From contig NC_008701.1 of NCBI RefSeq assembly GCF_000015205.1, forward strand, positions 372,001-436,000: a DNA stretch of 64,000 nucleotides, read 5' to 3'. The position numbers were made by a program, and so were the translations under genes. Source of the DNA: Pyrobaculum islandicum DSM 4184. GTDB taxonomy: Archaea; Thermoproteota; Thermoprotei; Thermoproteales; Thermoproteaceae. This document shows, piece after piece, positions 9,080 to 18,520 of the stretch (its first letter is position 1; every line of letters starts with the position of its first letter). The notes beneath the pieces are model-generated. The model was given only the letters and a program-made list of their open reading frames with translations, made no database searches and was not told where the DNA came from.

Positions 9080-10651
9080 GTGGAAAAAATAGGCGTAGTT
9101 GTCAAATCGCCCTCTATATACTACTATATATTTAGACCATTTCGAGGCGTTGAAATAGATGTCGGCTCTTTTGTAGCTACAGAGGTAGATGGACTACGCG
9201 TCATTTCTCGCATCACAGCTATTAGACACAGAAATGCCGCGACAGATCCAAGACTTATCGCACAGTTTGACGACGAGAATGTAATAAGGGAAATTAAGGA
9301 GACTCTAGGCATAGAAGACGTCTTGTATTACACAGAGGCGAGAGCTGTCGTATTAGGCGCTAGAGTCGGACGTAGGATATTGAAACCTCAAAAGCCAGTG
9401 AAACCTCTCAGCTACGTCTATAGAATTGTAGAACGTGAATTAGAAGAGTTTTTCGCACCGCCTGAAGACGGAACGTATATCACTATAGGTAGAATAAGGG
9501 GCACGAACATATCTGCAAAAATCAACGCCGAAAAACTAGTTACTCACCACTGCGCTATATTAGCCAGCACAGGAGCTGGGAAGAGTTGGCTCGCAGGAGT
9601 CATAATAGAACGCCTTAGTCTCCTAGACATACCAATAATAGTTGTTGACCCACATGGCGAATACTCGGCAATGTCTATACCTCTGACAGAAGAGGGAAAA
9701 GCCGTCGCAGAAAAAGTAAGGATATATGTAGTGGGGAAAGTAGATACTAGACCCGTAGACGACGCATTTGAAAAAAGATATGGCACAAGGCGTGTGTATA
9801 CAAGGATCGGGATAAACCCAAGAAGTTTACCTCTACGCACACTTGAAAAACTTCTTGACATATTATACGGGCTCACAGACGCACAGAAGAGAATTCTAGA
9901 AGAGGGTTGGCAAGTTGCTACAAACTACGGCGAGAGACAGCCCCTTACTACAGTTGAGGAATTGATACGAGAGGTTTTAGAAGGGGGCAAACACGCGGCG
10001 CCTCCCGGCTACGCTGGCGAAATGGCGCTCCGCGGATTAGAGGGTAGACTCAGATCTCTTTTCTATACAAGCCCTATATTCATAACTAGATATGGAGAGG
10101 TGTACCAAGGAGAGCCTATTAAGTTAATTGACCCACAATCTTTTGTCACCACGCCTGCTCTGCATATTTTGGACATATCTGGACTAGACAGCGTTGACCA
10201 ACAACTGTTTCTAGCCGTATTTCTAGATCAGATATACAGAGTTGCGACACAAAGGAAAAACCTCACAACTTTTATCGTAATAGAGGAGGCTCATATTTTC
10301 GCCCCATCTACCCCCAACGCGCTTAGTAAAAACTATGTTGTGAAAATAGCGAGAGAAGGTAGAAAGTTTGGACTCGGCCTCTGTCTCATCACACAAAGAC
10401 CCACTAAACTAGACCAAGACGTAGTTTCACAAGCTATGACCCAAATATTCAAAAGAATGATTAACCCAAGCGACTTAAAGTACGTAGCTACAGTTGCGGA
10501 ACATCTCGAAGATCCACGTCCATTACGGACGTTAGATGAAACAGAGGCTATGATTACAGGGATCTCTGTGCCCGTGCCTCTACTAATTGTCGTCGGTCAA
10601 AGATGGACACACCATGGGGGAATAACTCCTAGAATTAAGAGGGAGATGTAG
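9080..10651 (+). CDS. herA: HerA-type DNA helicase/translocase
   Basis: A 523-residue ATPase. A beta-barrel (HAS-barrel-like) N-terminal domain covers about 1-130, followed by Walker A ASTGAGKS (162-169), HGEYSA, a Walker B FIVIEEAHIFAP, and a motif with TQRPTKLDQDVVSQ. HerA is a hexameric bipolar translocase that works with NurA nuclease and Mre11/Rad50 in DNA end resection. None of those partners is next to this gene, unlike many archaea. The GTG start at 9080 keeps the barrel complete. Upstream lies a gap of 476 bp carrying a gene relic. Confidence 0.88.
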   Translation: MEKIGVVVKSPSIYYYIFRPFRGVEIDVGSFVATEVDGLRVISRITAIRHRNAATDPRLIAQFDDENVIREIKETLGIEDVLYYTEARAVVLGARVGRRILKPQKPVKPLSYVYRIVERELEEFFAPPEDGTYITIGRIRGTNISAKINAEKLVTHHCAILASTGAGKSWLAGVIIERLSLLDIPIIVVDPHGEYSAMSIPLTEEGKAVAEKVRIYVVGKVDTRPVDDAFEKRYGTRRVYTRIGINPRSLPLRTLEKLLDILYGLTDAQKRILEEGWQVATNYGERQPLTTVEELIREVLEGGKHAAPPGYAGEMALRGLEGRLRSLFYTSPIFITRYGEVYQGEPIKLIDPQSFVTTPALHILDISGLDSVDQQLFLAVFLDQIYRVATQRKNLTTFIVIEEAHIFAPSTPNALSKNYVVKIAREGRKFGLGLCLITQRPTKLDQDVVSQAMTQIFKRMINPSDLKYVATVAEHLEDPRPLRTLDETEAMITGISVPVPLLIVVGQRWTHHGGITPRIKREM

Positions 10652-10670
10652 ATAGATATATAGGATTTAC

Positions 10671-11050
10671 TTGTATCCCCTTCGCGGCGCCGGCTCTCTG
10701 GGAGCTGGGGCGGGCCCGCCCCTTGCCGACGCGCCCTGGTTGACGGTCGCGCTCAACGTCGGCATTACAATGGCGATACTATACACAAGAAGGTGGGCCT
10801 ATTCGGTGGAGGGGGTCGGCGTTGCTAGACACGTCGCGGCGGTCTTGGCCACCGTCGCTAAACTGCCGTGGTAAACAACGCGCTCGTCCTTGCCTGCGCC
10901 GTAAACATACCACTACTACCGCCCCAAGCCCTACTCCCACTGGCAATACCCATCGTGGCGTTGACAATAGACGCCGTGAGAAGGGTAGAACAAACCCGCT
11001 TCCCCCTACTTATATTTAAAAACACCCGACTCTCGGGTCTATATCTTTTT
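10671..11050 (+). pseudogene. Decayed membrane-protein coding region
   Basis: Two overlapping short frames. The first (10671-10874) includes a hydrophobic stretch WLTVALNVGITMAILY and ends TVAKLPW. The second begins at GTG 10868 with NNALVLACAVNIPLLPPQ, then LLPLAIPIVALTIDAVRR. Together they resemble two or three membrane helices of a larger transport-like protein broken by frameshifts. I cannot name the family. The stretch is much GC-richer than HerA and EF-1-alpha on either side. It could instead be two tiny genuine membrane proteins with coupled translation, but nothing supports that. Confidence 0.3.
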
Positions 11051-11123
11051 ACTTTTTCTCTACAACGCAACTACGAACGCATACAGAACACTAAAAGTGA
11101 AAATCCCATAGCAGTTAGGGGGA

Positions 11124-11260
11124 CTAGACGTCCTCGACTCTGTGACGCGCAGACACTTAGCAGTGGAAAAGTATGTCAAAAGACTGTTGAAAAAGTCACG
11201 GGACGAAAGGAGCCCAGACTAACGACAGAGGAAATAGATCGGTTTGCCCACGCCAGATAA
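11124..11260 (+). pseudogene. Second relic of the LD-VTR/LTTEE family
   Basis: Translation in one frame gives LDVLDSVTRRHLAVEKYVKR followed by LLKK; after a frameshift in the A-run near 11190 it continues VTGRKEPRLTTEEIDRFAHA. This aligns with the minus-strand relic at 8641-8940 (LDLVTRMQLAVEENVERSL, then KEVTRQEGPKLTTE). The two pieces are clearly homologous and both broken, so a mobile or expandable family once occupied both sides of herA. No full-length copy exists in this window. Confidence 0.45.
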
Positions 11261-11288
11261 GCGTGAGCTAGCGAACTTGTGCAAGAAT

Positions 11289-12623
11289 TTACTTAATCTG
11301 CACTTGCGCAGGCTTTACCTCAATTATCTGGCCAGCCGCAATAGTTCTGCCCATGTCGCGGAGAGCAAAGCGGCCAAGCGCTGGGAATTCACTGAACTTC
11401 TCCGCAACTACAGGCTTCAGAGGCTTAATCTTTACAATTGCCACATCGCCCTGCTTTATAAATTGAGGCTTTTGTTCAACTGCTTGACCAGTGCGTGGGT
11501 CGAGTTTAGATACAAGCTCTACAATTTGGACAGGTACCGTGGCTGTATGTATATGCATAACTGGCGCGTAGCCTGGGCCTATAGCTGTGGGATGCCATAG
11601 TATAACTACACGGGCTACTATCTCTTCAGCGACAGTCGGGACGTTGTCTACTTTACCTAATACATCTCCACGTCTTACATCCTCTTTGCTTATACCTCTC
11701 ACGTTAACACCTATATTATCGCCTGGTTGCGCTTGCTCAAGTTTCATGTGGTGAGTCTCTATAGATCTCACGTCGCCTACCTTAGCAGGAGGTACTATGA
11801 CAACTCTATCGCCAACCTTTAACACGCCGGTCTCAACTCTACCAACTACCACAGTGCCCGCGCCTGTAATTGTAAATACGTCTTGTATCGGCATTCTAAG
11901 CGGTTTGTCAACAGGTCTTGGAGGCGGTTGGAAGGTATCAAGAGCTTCAAGTAGCGTGGGCCCGTTATACCACGGCGTGTTGGAAGACTTAGTTTTGACG
12001 TTATCTCCCTTTATCGCACTTACTGGGATAAAGTGTATTTTGCTTGGGTCGTAGCCCAATAGTTTTAATAACTTAGAGACTTCGGCTTTAATCTGTTCAT
12101 ACCTCTTCTGGTCGTAGTTTACAATATCCATCTTATTAACAGCAACTACTATTTGTTGAACACCCAATGTCCTAATGAGAAATAGATGTTCTCTGCCCTG
12201 TCCCTGAGGCCCTATGGCTGTTTCAAACTCTCCAGGACGTGCAGAAATTACAAAGAGAGCTGCATCTGCTTGGCTAGCTCCAACAATCATGTTCTTTATG
12301 AAGTCTCTATGGCCAGGTAAGTCGATGATTGTAATGAATAATTTATTAGTCTCAAAACCCACGTGTGTAGCCTCGATAGTTACGCCGCGTTCACGCTCTT
12401 CCTTAAATCTATCAAGAATCCATGCAAAAGCGAAGTCTTCCTTCCCCATCTTTTTAGCCATCTCTTCAATTTCCTTAAACGCTTTTTCATCTACATAACC
12501 TGTCTCATATAGTAGACGGCCTACCAATGTCGATTTGCCATTGTCAACGTGGCCAATAACTGCTAGGTTTAAGTGCGGCTTTTGTAGAGCTGTTGGTTTT
12601 GGTGGTAATATTATCGACGGCAT
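11289..12623 (-). CDS. tuf: Translation elongation factor 1-alpha
   Basis: A 444-residue GTPase. G1 is GHVDNGKS (24-31), followed by DLPGHRD (G3) and NKMD (G4), then two beta-barrel domains containing DVFTITGAGTVVVGRVETG and the basic end of domain III. It delivers aminoacyl-tRNA to the ribosome. The full length matches archaeal EF-1A. It is monocistronic here; TTTATAA about 25 nt upstream of the ATG fits a strong leaderless promoter, as expected for one of the most abundant proteins. It is divergent from the L34e gene. Confidence 0.97.
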   Translation of the reverse strand: MPSIILPPKPTALQKPHLNLAVIGHVDNGKSTLVGRLLYETGYVDEKAFKEIEEMAKKMGKEDFAFAWILDRFKEERERGVTIEATHVGFETNKLFITIIDLPGHRDFIKNMIVGASQADAALFVISARPGEFETAIGPQGQGREHLFLIRTLGVQQIVVAVNKMDIVNYDQKRYEQIKAEVSKLLKLLGYDPSKIHFIPVSAIKGDNVKTKSSNTPWYNGPTLLEALDTFQPPPRPVDKPLRMPIQDVFTITGAGTVVVGRVETGVLKVGDRVVIVPPAKVGDVRSIETHHMKLEQAQPGDNIGVNVRGISKEDVRRGDVLGKVDNVPTVAEEIVARVVILWHPTAIGPGYAPVMHIHTATVPVQIVELVSKLDPRTGQAVEQKPQFIKQGDVAIVKIKPLKPVVAEKFSEFPALGRFALRDMGRTIAAGQIIEVKPAQVQIK

Positions 12624-12639
12624 AGGCGGCTTTTATTCT

Positions 12640-12692
12640 TATTCTTATAAATTTTTCGAGCTTTAAATACCAAAGTTTTTAAACTGAAGTAA
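12640..12692. promoter_or_regulatory. Divergent core promoters of EF-1-alpha and L34e
   Basis: The 79 bp between the two starts holds two separate TATA-like boxes: TTATAAATTT near 12646-12655, about 25 nt upstream of the EF-1-alpha ATG on the minus strand, and TTTTTAAAC near 12675-12684, about 25 nt upstream of the L34e ATG on the plus strand. Both spacings suit leaderless transcripts beginning at or next to the start codon. Confidence 0.55.
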
Positions 12693-12702
12693 ATCTCAGC
12701 AT

Positions 12703-12957
12703 ATGCCGCGGCCTGCATATCGCTCTAGAAGTCTTAGGAGAGTAAAAGTGAGGACTCCAGGCGGTAGGACCGTAGTACATTATGAAAAAAGAGCGAAGGG
12801 CGTCCCCAAATGTCCCGTGACTAATCTGCCGCTAGGAGGTATGAACCATAAAGTATACAGATTTGGCATATCGATAAGAGCGCCCAGTAGACCATATGGA
12901 GGCGTTTTTTCTCATAAAGTCTTAGCTAGGGCGTTGAGACTGGCCGTGAGAGGATAG
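12703..12957 (+). CDS. rpl34e: Ribosomal protein L34e
   Basis: An 84-residue basic protein starting [20 protein letters not shown], with [20 protein letters not shown] and [17 protein letters not shown]. These are the conserved stretches of archaeal/eukaryotic L34e of the large subunit. It is followed after 6 bp by cmk, a pairing found in many archaea (L34e, then cytidylate kinase). The ATG lies about 25 nt after a TATA-like TTTTTAAA. Confidence 0.93.
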   Translation: MPRPAYRSRSLRRVKVRTPGGRTVVHYEKRAKGVPKCPVTNLPLGGMNHKVYRFGISIRAPSRPYGGVFSHKVLARALRLAVRG

Positions 12958-12963
12958 ACATAC

Positions 12964-13518
12964 ATGGTTGTTATAGCTATCTCTGGACAGCCAGGTAGCG
13001 GAAAGACTACAGTAGCTAGAGAGGTAGCTAGGGTGTTAAATTTACCACTTGTCTCATCCGGGTCACTTTTCAGAGAGTTGGCGGCCAAAATGGGCATAGA
13101 TTTCATAGAGTTTCATAAATATGCCGAGAAAAACCCCGATATTGACAAGGTAGTAGACTCCATGGCTATAGAAAGAGCGAAAGCCGGTAACGTAGTTCTC
13201 GAAGGCCATCTAGCGGCGTGGATTGTGCGACCTTATGCGGACATATGTATATACTTAAAGGCATCTAGCGAAATACGTGCAAGACGAATTTCTATACGTG
13301 ACAAAAAAAGCTTCGAAGATGCTCTACGGGAGGTAAGAGAGCGTGAGGAACTTAATAGGAGGCGATATCTTTCTCTCTACAATATAGACATCAACGACCT
13401 CTCGGTGTTCGATCTTGTCTTAGACACTTCATATCTCTCTATAAACGATGCCATTAGAATTAGCTTAGACTACATTTGCACAGTGTTGGGATTTAAGTAC
13501 TCCAGAAAATTCTGTTGA
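12964..13518 (+). CDS. cmk: Cytidylate kinase
   Basis: A 184-residue P-loop kinase: GQPGSGKTT at residues 8-16, SSGSLFRELA (substrate lid region), LEGHLAAWIV and the arginine-rich segment RARRISIRDKKS. It phosphorylates CMP/dCMP. Length and motifs fit the short archaeal Cmk2 form. It sits 6 bp after L34e and is probably cotranscribed. The C terminus (GFKYSRKFC) is slightly extended. Confidence 0.88.
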   Translation: MVVIAISGQPGSGKTTVAREVARVLNLPLVSSGSLFRELAAKMGIDFIEFHKYAEKNPDIDKVVDSMAIERAKAGNVVLEGHLAAWIVRPYADICIYLKASSEIRARRISIRDKKSFEDALREVREREELNRRRYLSLYNIDINDLSVFDLVLDTSYLSINDAIRISLDYICTVLGFKYSRKFC

Positions 13519-13570
13519 TATTCGACAAATACAATAAATACGCATTTAATATATCACATTTCCAGCTACT

Positions 13571-14620
13571 ATGAAGTTCTTGCTTCGATGCAAACCCAAT
13601 ACGAAAAAACCGCCGACAGGGAAAAGAGTTGCAATAATAGGCGCAGGGCCTGCGGGCCTAGGCGCTGCAGGCGTGTTGTTATGCGACGGACATGAAGTCC
13701 ATATATACGACGCATTGCCCGAGCCCGGAGGGCTGTTGATATTTGGCATTCCACCTTTTAGGGTCCCAAGAGAGAGCGTGAGAGAGGGGGTGAGGGAGCT
13801 GATAGAAGCCGGCGCGAAGTTTTACACATCTACGTTTGTATACTGCGGCGAGAAACCACATGAACACGAGGCTCTCCTATTAGTGAAAGAGTTTGTAAAT
13901 CTTGAGGATCTTGTAAAGAGATACGACGCCGTTATAATTACGACCGGGACTTGGAAGAGTAGATCGTTAGGCGTGCCAGGGGAGAATTTACAGGGGGTTT
14001 ACAAAGCGCTTGACTACCTCTTTAGAATCTACGCCAATCAGTTGGGGTATCTACCTAAAGAAAAAGTCTATCCAACTGGAAAGAAGGTGTTAGTAGTAGG
14101 CGGAGGCTTGACTGCCGTAGACGCCGCAATTGAGGCCAGGCTACAAGGCGCAGAAAAAGTAGTAGTCGCCTATAGGCGTACTATTAACGAGGCGCCTGCC
14201 GGCAAGAAGACTATAGAAACTGAGCTTATAGCGAGAGGCATAGAGTTTCGAGAGTTAATAAACCCCGTGGCTTTCCTAGGCAGAGAAAAAGTGGAAAAAG
14301 TCCGGTTCATAAAGATGAGACTAGGGCCGCCAGATAAATCTGGTAGGCCCAGGCCTGAGCCTGTGCCAGGCAGCGAGTTTGAAGAAGAATTCGACACCGT
14401 GTTAATAGCCATAGGCGAGGAGCCAACGCCGCCAGGGCCCTGCCTAGGTATAGAATTTAACCCCGACGGCACCATCAAGGTAGATGAAAAAATGCAAACA
14501 ACTCACCGCGGCATCTTTGCAGCAGGAGACGTAGTTACAGGGCCTTCTCTCATTGGCAAGGCATTAGGCTCCGGGATGAAAGCTGCACAATTTGTAAACG
14601 AATATCTCTCCTCCCACTGA
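13571..14620 (+). CDS. FAD/NAD(P)-dependent oxidoreductase, glutamate synthase small-subunit type
   Basis: A 349-residue flavoprotein with GAGPAG (24-29) for FAD, PEPGGLLIFGIP typical of GltD-like proteins, a second Rossmann motif VVGGGLTAVDAA near 174 for NAD(P), and a C-terminal FAD block (GIFAAGDVVTGPSLIGKALG). The N-terminal Fe-S domain of bacterial GltD is missing, as in archaeal stand-alone forms also annotated as ferredoxin:NADP oxidoreductase or sulfide dehydrogenase alpha subunit. No partner subunit is adjacent, so the electron partner is unknown. Its end abuts the convergent fibrillarin gene. Confidence 0.8.
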   Translation: MKFLLRCKPNTKKPPTGKRVAIIGAGPAGLGAAGVLLCDGHEVHIYDALPEPGGLLIFGIPPFRVPRESVREGVRELIEAGAKFYTSTFVYCGEKPHEHEALLLVKEFVNLEDLVKRYDAVIITTGTWKSRSLGVPGENLQGVYKALDYLFRIYANQLGYLPKEKVYPTGKKVLVVGGGLTAVDAAIEARLQGAEKVVVAYRRTINEAPAGKKTIETELIARGIEFRELINPVAFLGREKVEKVRFIKMRLGPPDKSGRPRPEPVPGSEFEEEFDTVLIAIGEEPTPPGPCLGIEFNPDGTIKVDEKMQTTHRGIFAAGDVVTGPSLIGKALGSGMKAAQFVNEYLSSH

Positions 14621-15328
14621 CTACTTCTTTTTAGCTATGACCATCGCATGTGCTGTATCATAAGGCTCTAAGTGGACAGTCTCAAGAATTTCAAACCCCC
14701 TTTCTTTTAGCGTGTTTATCTCTTGTTTAAACGTCTCAGTTGCCGGGGCTGTCACATCAATACTCATGGCTTTTATCACTAACATGACGTAGCCGCCAGG
14801 CTTAAGGAAGTAGTCGGCGTTGTCTGCAAGTATTTTTGCTTGCGCCGGCTGTGCCACGTCAATGTAGACGACGTCTACGCCTTTTACATAATGTGCGTAT
14901 TGGTATGGAAATCTGGCATCACCTAAAATCGGTACTACATTTCTTCTGCCCTGGTCTACCAATTTTTCTATAAATTCTCTGAAGACCCGTGGCGAAAATT
15001 CCACAGAGTATATCAGACCCCTCTCTCCCACTATGTCACTTATATGGCTTGGCGTCGTACCAGAGGCAGCGCCTAGATAAAGCATGTGCGTACCCTCTTG
15101 AATTGGGATAAATTTTATGCCATTGACTATTGCGGCAGCAAGCTTAGAGCGATAGGGGTTCCATTCTCTATATTCCTCATCTCTCCATTTTATCAACCTC
15201 TCCCCATACACTCTCTTGCCTGGAGTTAGATTTTTCGTCGCCAGACGCTCAGTCCCATCTTCGAATTTAACTACATATACGCCGAAGTGATGTTCATGTT
15301 TACGCACATCTACCACTTCAATAGACAT
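14621..15328 (-). CDS. flpA: Fibrillarin-like rRNA/tRNA 2'-O-methyltransferase
   Basis: About 235 residues, with the SAM-binding region [35 protein letters not shown] and [14 protein letters not shown], all diagnostic of archaeal fibrillarin. It is the catalytic subunit of C/D box sRNPs and methylates the 2'-OH of RNA. I use ATG 15328 ([18 protein letters not shown]), which begins like known fibrillarins; an in-frame GTG at 15343 would add five residues. It lies 52 bp after its partner nop5, the usual operon. A candidate guide sRNA is at 37709-37757. Confidence 0.95.
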   Translation of the reverse strand: MSIEVVDVRKHEHHFGVYVVKFEDGTERLATKNLTPGKRVYGERLIKWRDEEYREWNPYRSKLAAAIVNGIKFIPIQEGTHMLYLGAASGTTPSHISDIVGERGLIYSVEFSPRVFREFIEKLVDQGRRNVVPILGDARFPYQYAHYVKGVDVVYIDVAQPAQAKILADNADYFLKPGGYVMLVIKAMSIDVTAPATETFKQEINTLKERGFEILETVHLEPYDTAHAMVIAKKK

Positions 15329-15380
15329 GGAAAAATACGTCACTTTACGATTTATATACTTATCGCCGTGGCGGATATAA

Positions 15381-16643
15381 TCAGCGCCGTCCTCTCCTAG
15401 GCGGAGGCGGTCTCTTCCCCCCTCCGCTTGGAGGAGGCGGCGGTGGAGGCGGGGTCTTTGTAGCCGGTTGCTGAGGGGTCTTGGGAGGCGGCTTTGCGTA
15501 GAGAGTCTTGATCTCTTGTATTCTTTTCATTAGTTCCTCCTTTAGTCTGGGGGCGATGAAATTACCAGTAAAAGCGTCGGCTTTAGCCGCAATCGCCAAC
15601 TTAGCCGCAAGAGCTCTCGCTATCTTACCTCTCTGCCACCTCGGCGATCTAAAGATCTCGGGATATTGGAATATTACGCCGTGTTTAGGAGGCTTCCCTC
15701 CAGTACGTAAAGCTCTAAATAAAGCCTTCTCAGCGCCGAGAACCTGTATTGTAGATGCGGGAAGAAACGCCATCCTCGTCAGCCCACCGGCAAGTTTTAT
15801 CAATCTGGCGCCTAACAACGGCCCGACTAACTCCCTTATGTTAGGCGCAACCTCTTTCATTGCCTCGTCAATATATGTAGCCAAGCTTTCTCTATATGAC
15901 TCCAGTTTGATAAACGCCTCTGCGTACGATTTTAACTGAGCTAAATCCCACTCTGACATCTCAGCGCCTATGCTTTTCTTTGCAGACTCGACTATTTTCT
16001 TCACTCTCTCCGCAGGCATATCCGGAAATACCTTCCTTATACTCTCCTCGCTTATCCCAGATCTATGTCCTATATAGTACACTATCCTTACATACTCCTT
16101 ATTGTCTCTCACCAACTCCTCCAACTCAGGAAAGTGCAAGCCGTACCACTCTCTAATTCTTGACGCTATTAGATTCAGTATTTTATCTACATCATCAAGT
16201 GTACTAATAGCTTGGGCAATAAATAGGTCTCTCTTTTCAACAGCTTGTCTTAGCTTACGCCTGGTTACCAAATCGCTTATTTCAAATAGGTAGTTTCTAT
16301 AATCTTCCCAGCTTAAGCCCAACGCCTGGAGGTACTTAGAAAAGTTTTGTCTAAATGTCGTGAGCACGGGGGAGGGGCTCTCGGCCACGATCTCTACGCC
16401 CTTGATAACAGACACAAGCTTCCTCGCAAGCTCAGGATCCTCTACCACGATTTTCTGCGCCTTTGTCTTCACCCTCTCGATTATTGTAAGGAGTTCTGGT
16501 ACGTAATTTGACTTTTCAAGTTCTATCAATCTCTCAGCTACTAGGTCGGGTTTTCTCTCATAAAACACCTTATCTACGAGATTTCCCGTCTCGTCAAGCG
16601 CGAAAAACCCCAGTACATCTGTCGCTATGTATATTTTCGTCAT
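15381..16643 (-). CDS. nop5: Nop5/Nop56/58 family C/D box sRNP scaffold protein
   Basis: A 420-residue protein with an N-terminal domain, a coiled-coil middle, and the Nop domain with [22 protein letters not shown], then [19 protein letters not shown] and KHGVIFQ. It bridges fibrillarin and L7Ae on C/D box guide RNAs. The C-terminal tail is unusual: about 35 residues of proline runs with glycine and arginine instead of the lysine/glutamate tail common in other archaea. The partner fibrillarin gene follows directly. Confidence 0.95.
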   Translation of the reverse strand: MTKIYIATDVLGFFALDETGNLVDKVFYERKPDLVAERLIELEKSNYVPELLTIIERVKTKAQKIVVEDPELARKLVSVIKGVEIVAESPSPVLTTFRQNFSKYLQALGLSWEDYRNYLFEISDLVTRRKLRQAVEKRDLFIAQAISTLDDVDKILNLIASRIREWYGLHFPELEELVRDNKEYVRIVYYIGHRSGISEESIRKVFPDMPAERVKKIVESAKKSIGAEMSEWDLAQLKSYAEAFIKLESYRESLATYIDEAMKEVAPNIRELVGPLLGARLIKLAGGLTRMAFLPASTIQVLGAEKALFRALRTGGKPPKHGVIFQYPEIFRSPRWQRGKIARALAAKLAIAAKADAFTGNFIAPRLKEELMKRIQEIKTLYAKPPPKTPQQPATKTPPPPPPPPSGGGKRPPPPRRGRR

Positions 16644-16664
16644 TAAGCCCTTTGAAAAATATAC

Positions 16665-18488
16665 TTAAAAATATAACTCAGAGAGGGCACGTCTTACGTC
16701 TTCTACATCAATCCTCCCTCTGTATCTCCTCATGACCTCGCCTAAAGCCCTGTCTTTCCCAACCTCCCGCACCACCTCTCCCACCACTTTTTTCACCTCT
16801 TCATAAGACATTCTAACTAAGCCCAACCTCTTAGCAACTTCCTCCGCAGACTCCCCAGCTTTCATATTTCTAAGCACCTCTTCTACAGCCTCCTTTGTGA
16901 TAATCTTTTTCTCAAGAGCCTCGAGAACTGAGGCAATTTTCTCGTCTGTTATCTCAACGCCCTCCCTAGCGAGAGCTCTAGAAATATTTAGAAGAATAGT
17001 GGCAATTTGTTGAGGCGGCACTTTATATTTCGAGACGTAGTCTTCAAATTTCTCCAAGTATGGAGATTTAATAAGCTGAAGTGCCAAATCTTTACTAAGG
17101 CCTAGCGACGTTAATTCTGACAGCTTCCCCTCTAGACTTACCTTTGCGATCTCCTCAGACTTTTTTAAAATTTCAAAGGTGATTCTAATTGGCGGAATAT
17201 CAGTCTCAGGGTACATCCTCGCGGCACCAGGCCTTGGCCTTAGAAAACGCGTCGTGCCGTCCGGATTAGCCCCCCTCGTTTCCTCTGGCACGCCTTGTAA
17301 AGCGGTATTTAGCCTATCAACTACAACAGTAGCTGCTTCCTCTAACTCCCTATCGTCTACGCCCATGAGTAATATGAAAGACTCGACGCCAAGTTTACTT
17401 ATTATATCTCTCACCTCCTCTGCCGTTATTCCATATCCAGGAAGCTCGTCGCTGTGAAGAAGACCGCCTAACTCTGTCCAGGCTCTTACATAATCAGCAA
17501 GCTCTGTGCCAAAGCGCCGGCCAGGTTGCACCTCAACTCCAAAGATCTTCTGAAAGCCGGGCGTTTTGACCGCCACCACCTTACCCCCTGTCTCAAGCAC
17601 CCTCTTTACAATCTTCGACTTTGTGTTTGTAAACACTTGAGTAACATCGACAGTAGAAAGCTCTAGTTTGCCCACTCCCCTTCTCCTCAACTCTTCAGAA
17701 ATCTTCAGAAGACTGAGCTGTCTCTGTACTTCATACTCTATGACTTTCGGTATCAAGGAGAGGTCGGGCACCCCCTTAATCTCAGTTTTGGCACCTCCGG
17801 CAATTGAGACATTTACATCTTGTCTAACTGTGCCGAGACCTCTCTTAGCTCTCCCCGTGATTTTTACACTATATCCAATGATCCAAGCCACCTCCTCAAC
17901 TTGTTGTGGCGGGTAAGACATAGGCTCTGTGGCAATCTCTATGAGGGGTATCCCCAATCTATCAAGCCTGTAGACAACTGTCTTCCCCTCCTCCGCTATT
18001 TTCCTAGCGGCGTCTTCTTCAAGCGCTATAGTCTCTACGCCGATATCATAGCCAAGAATCTTCTTCTTGCCGCCGTATGCGATCAACATCGTCCGTTGGA
18101 AGCCGGAGACATTAGAGCCGTCTATCACAATCTTCCTCATTACGTGTATCTCGTCGAAAATTTTTGCATTAAACATCTTAGCAACTGCGACAGCTGTGGC
18201 AAGCGCCTCCTCGTCTGGAAGATGCGGCGGCTCTTCATCTAGTTCCACTAGACAGGTAGTGTCGCGATAGCCCTCGTAAATATACCGCCTCCTTTTCCTC
18301 ACCTCCCACAACACAGCTGGGTCAACGGCGCCGAGCTCGCTTACAGATAGGTGTAGCCTCCTCTCTATTCTAAAGTGGGGCTCGTCGTCTCTCAACACAG
18401 GGGGGCAGTGGCAGAAGAGCTTACGTTTAGTGTTTAACTGGATATGTATTTCAAGACCTACCTTTAGGCCAAGCGACCTATAGTCCAC
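16665..18488 (-). CDS. gatE: Glu-tRNA(Gln) amidotransferase subunit E
   Basis: A 607-residue protein opening LGLKVGLEIHIQLNTKRKLFC, with FCHCPP zinc-type cysteines, IDGSNVSGFQRTMLIA, and an inserted GAD-type domain near 300-400 as in AspRS. This insert separates GatE from bacterial GatB. The C-terminal YqeY/helical tail recruits tRNA. With GatD (not nearby) it converts Glu-tRNA(Gln) to Gln-tRNA(Gln), the only archaeal route to Gln-tRNA(Gln). A tRNA-Gln(UUG) gene is at 39219-39327. The GTG start at 18488 is 32 bp from the divergent ksgA. Confidence 0.94.
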   Translation of the reverse strand: MDYRSLGLKVGLEIHIQLNTKRKLFCHCPPVLRDDEPHFRIERRLHLSVSELGAVDPAVLWEVRKRRRYIYEGYRDTTCLVELDEEPPHLPDEEALATAVAVAKMFNAKIFDEIHVMRKIVIDGSNVSGFQRTMLIAYGGKKKILGYDIGVETIALEEDAARKIAEEGKTVVYRLDRLGIPLIEIATEPMSYPPQQVEEVAWIIGYSVKITGRAKRGLGTVRQDVNVSIAGGAKTEIKGVPDLSLIPKVIEYEVQRQLSLLKISEELRRRGVGKLELSTVDVTQVFTNTKSKIVKRVLETGGKVVAVKTPGFQKIFGVEVQPGRRFGTELADYVRAWTELGGLLHSDELPGYGITAEEVRDIISKLGVESFILLMGVDDRELEEAATVVVDRLNTALQGVPEETRGANPDGTTRFLRPRPGAARMYPETDIPPIRITFEILKKSEEIAKVSLEGKLSELTSLGLSKDLALQLIKSPYLEKFEDYVSKYKVPPQQIATILLNISRALAREGVEITDEKIASVLEALEKKIITKEAVEEVLRNMKAGESAEEVAKRLGLVRMSYEEVKKVVGEVVREVGKDRALGEVMRRYRGRIDVEDVRRALSELYF

Positions 18489-18520
18489 ATGGCGATATAA
18501 ATATTGGGTTTAAATATATC

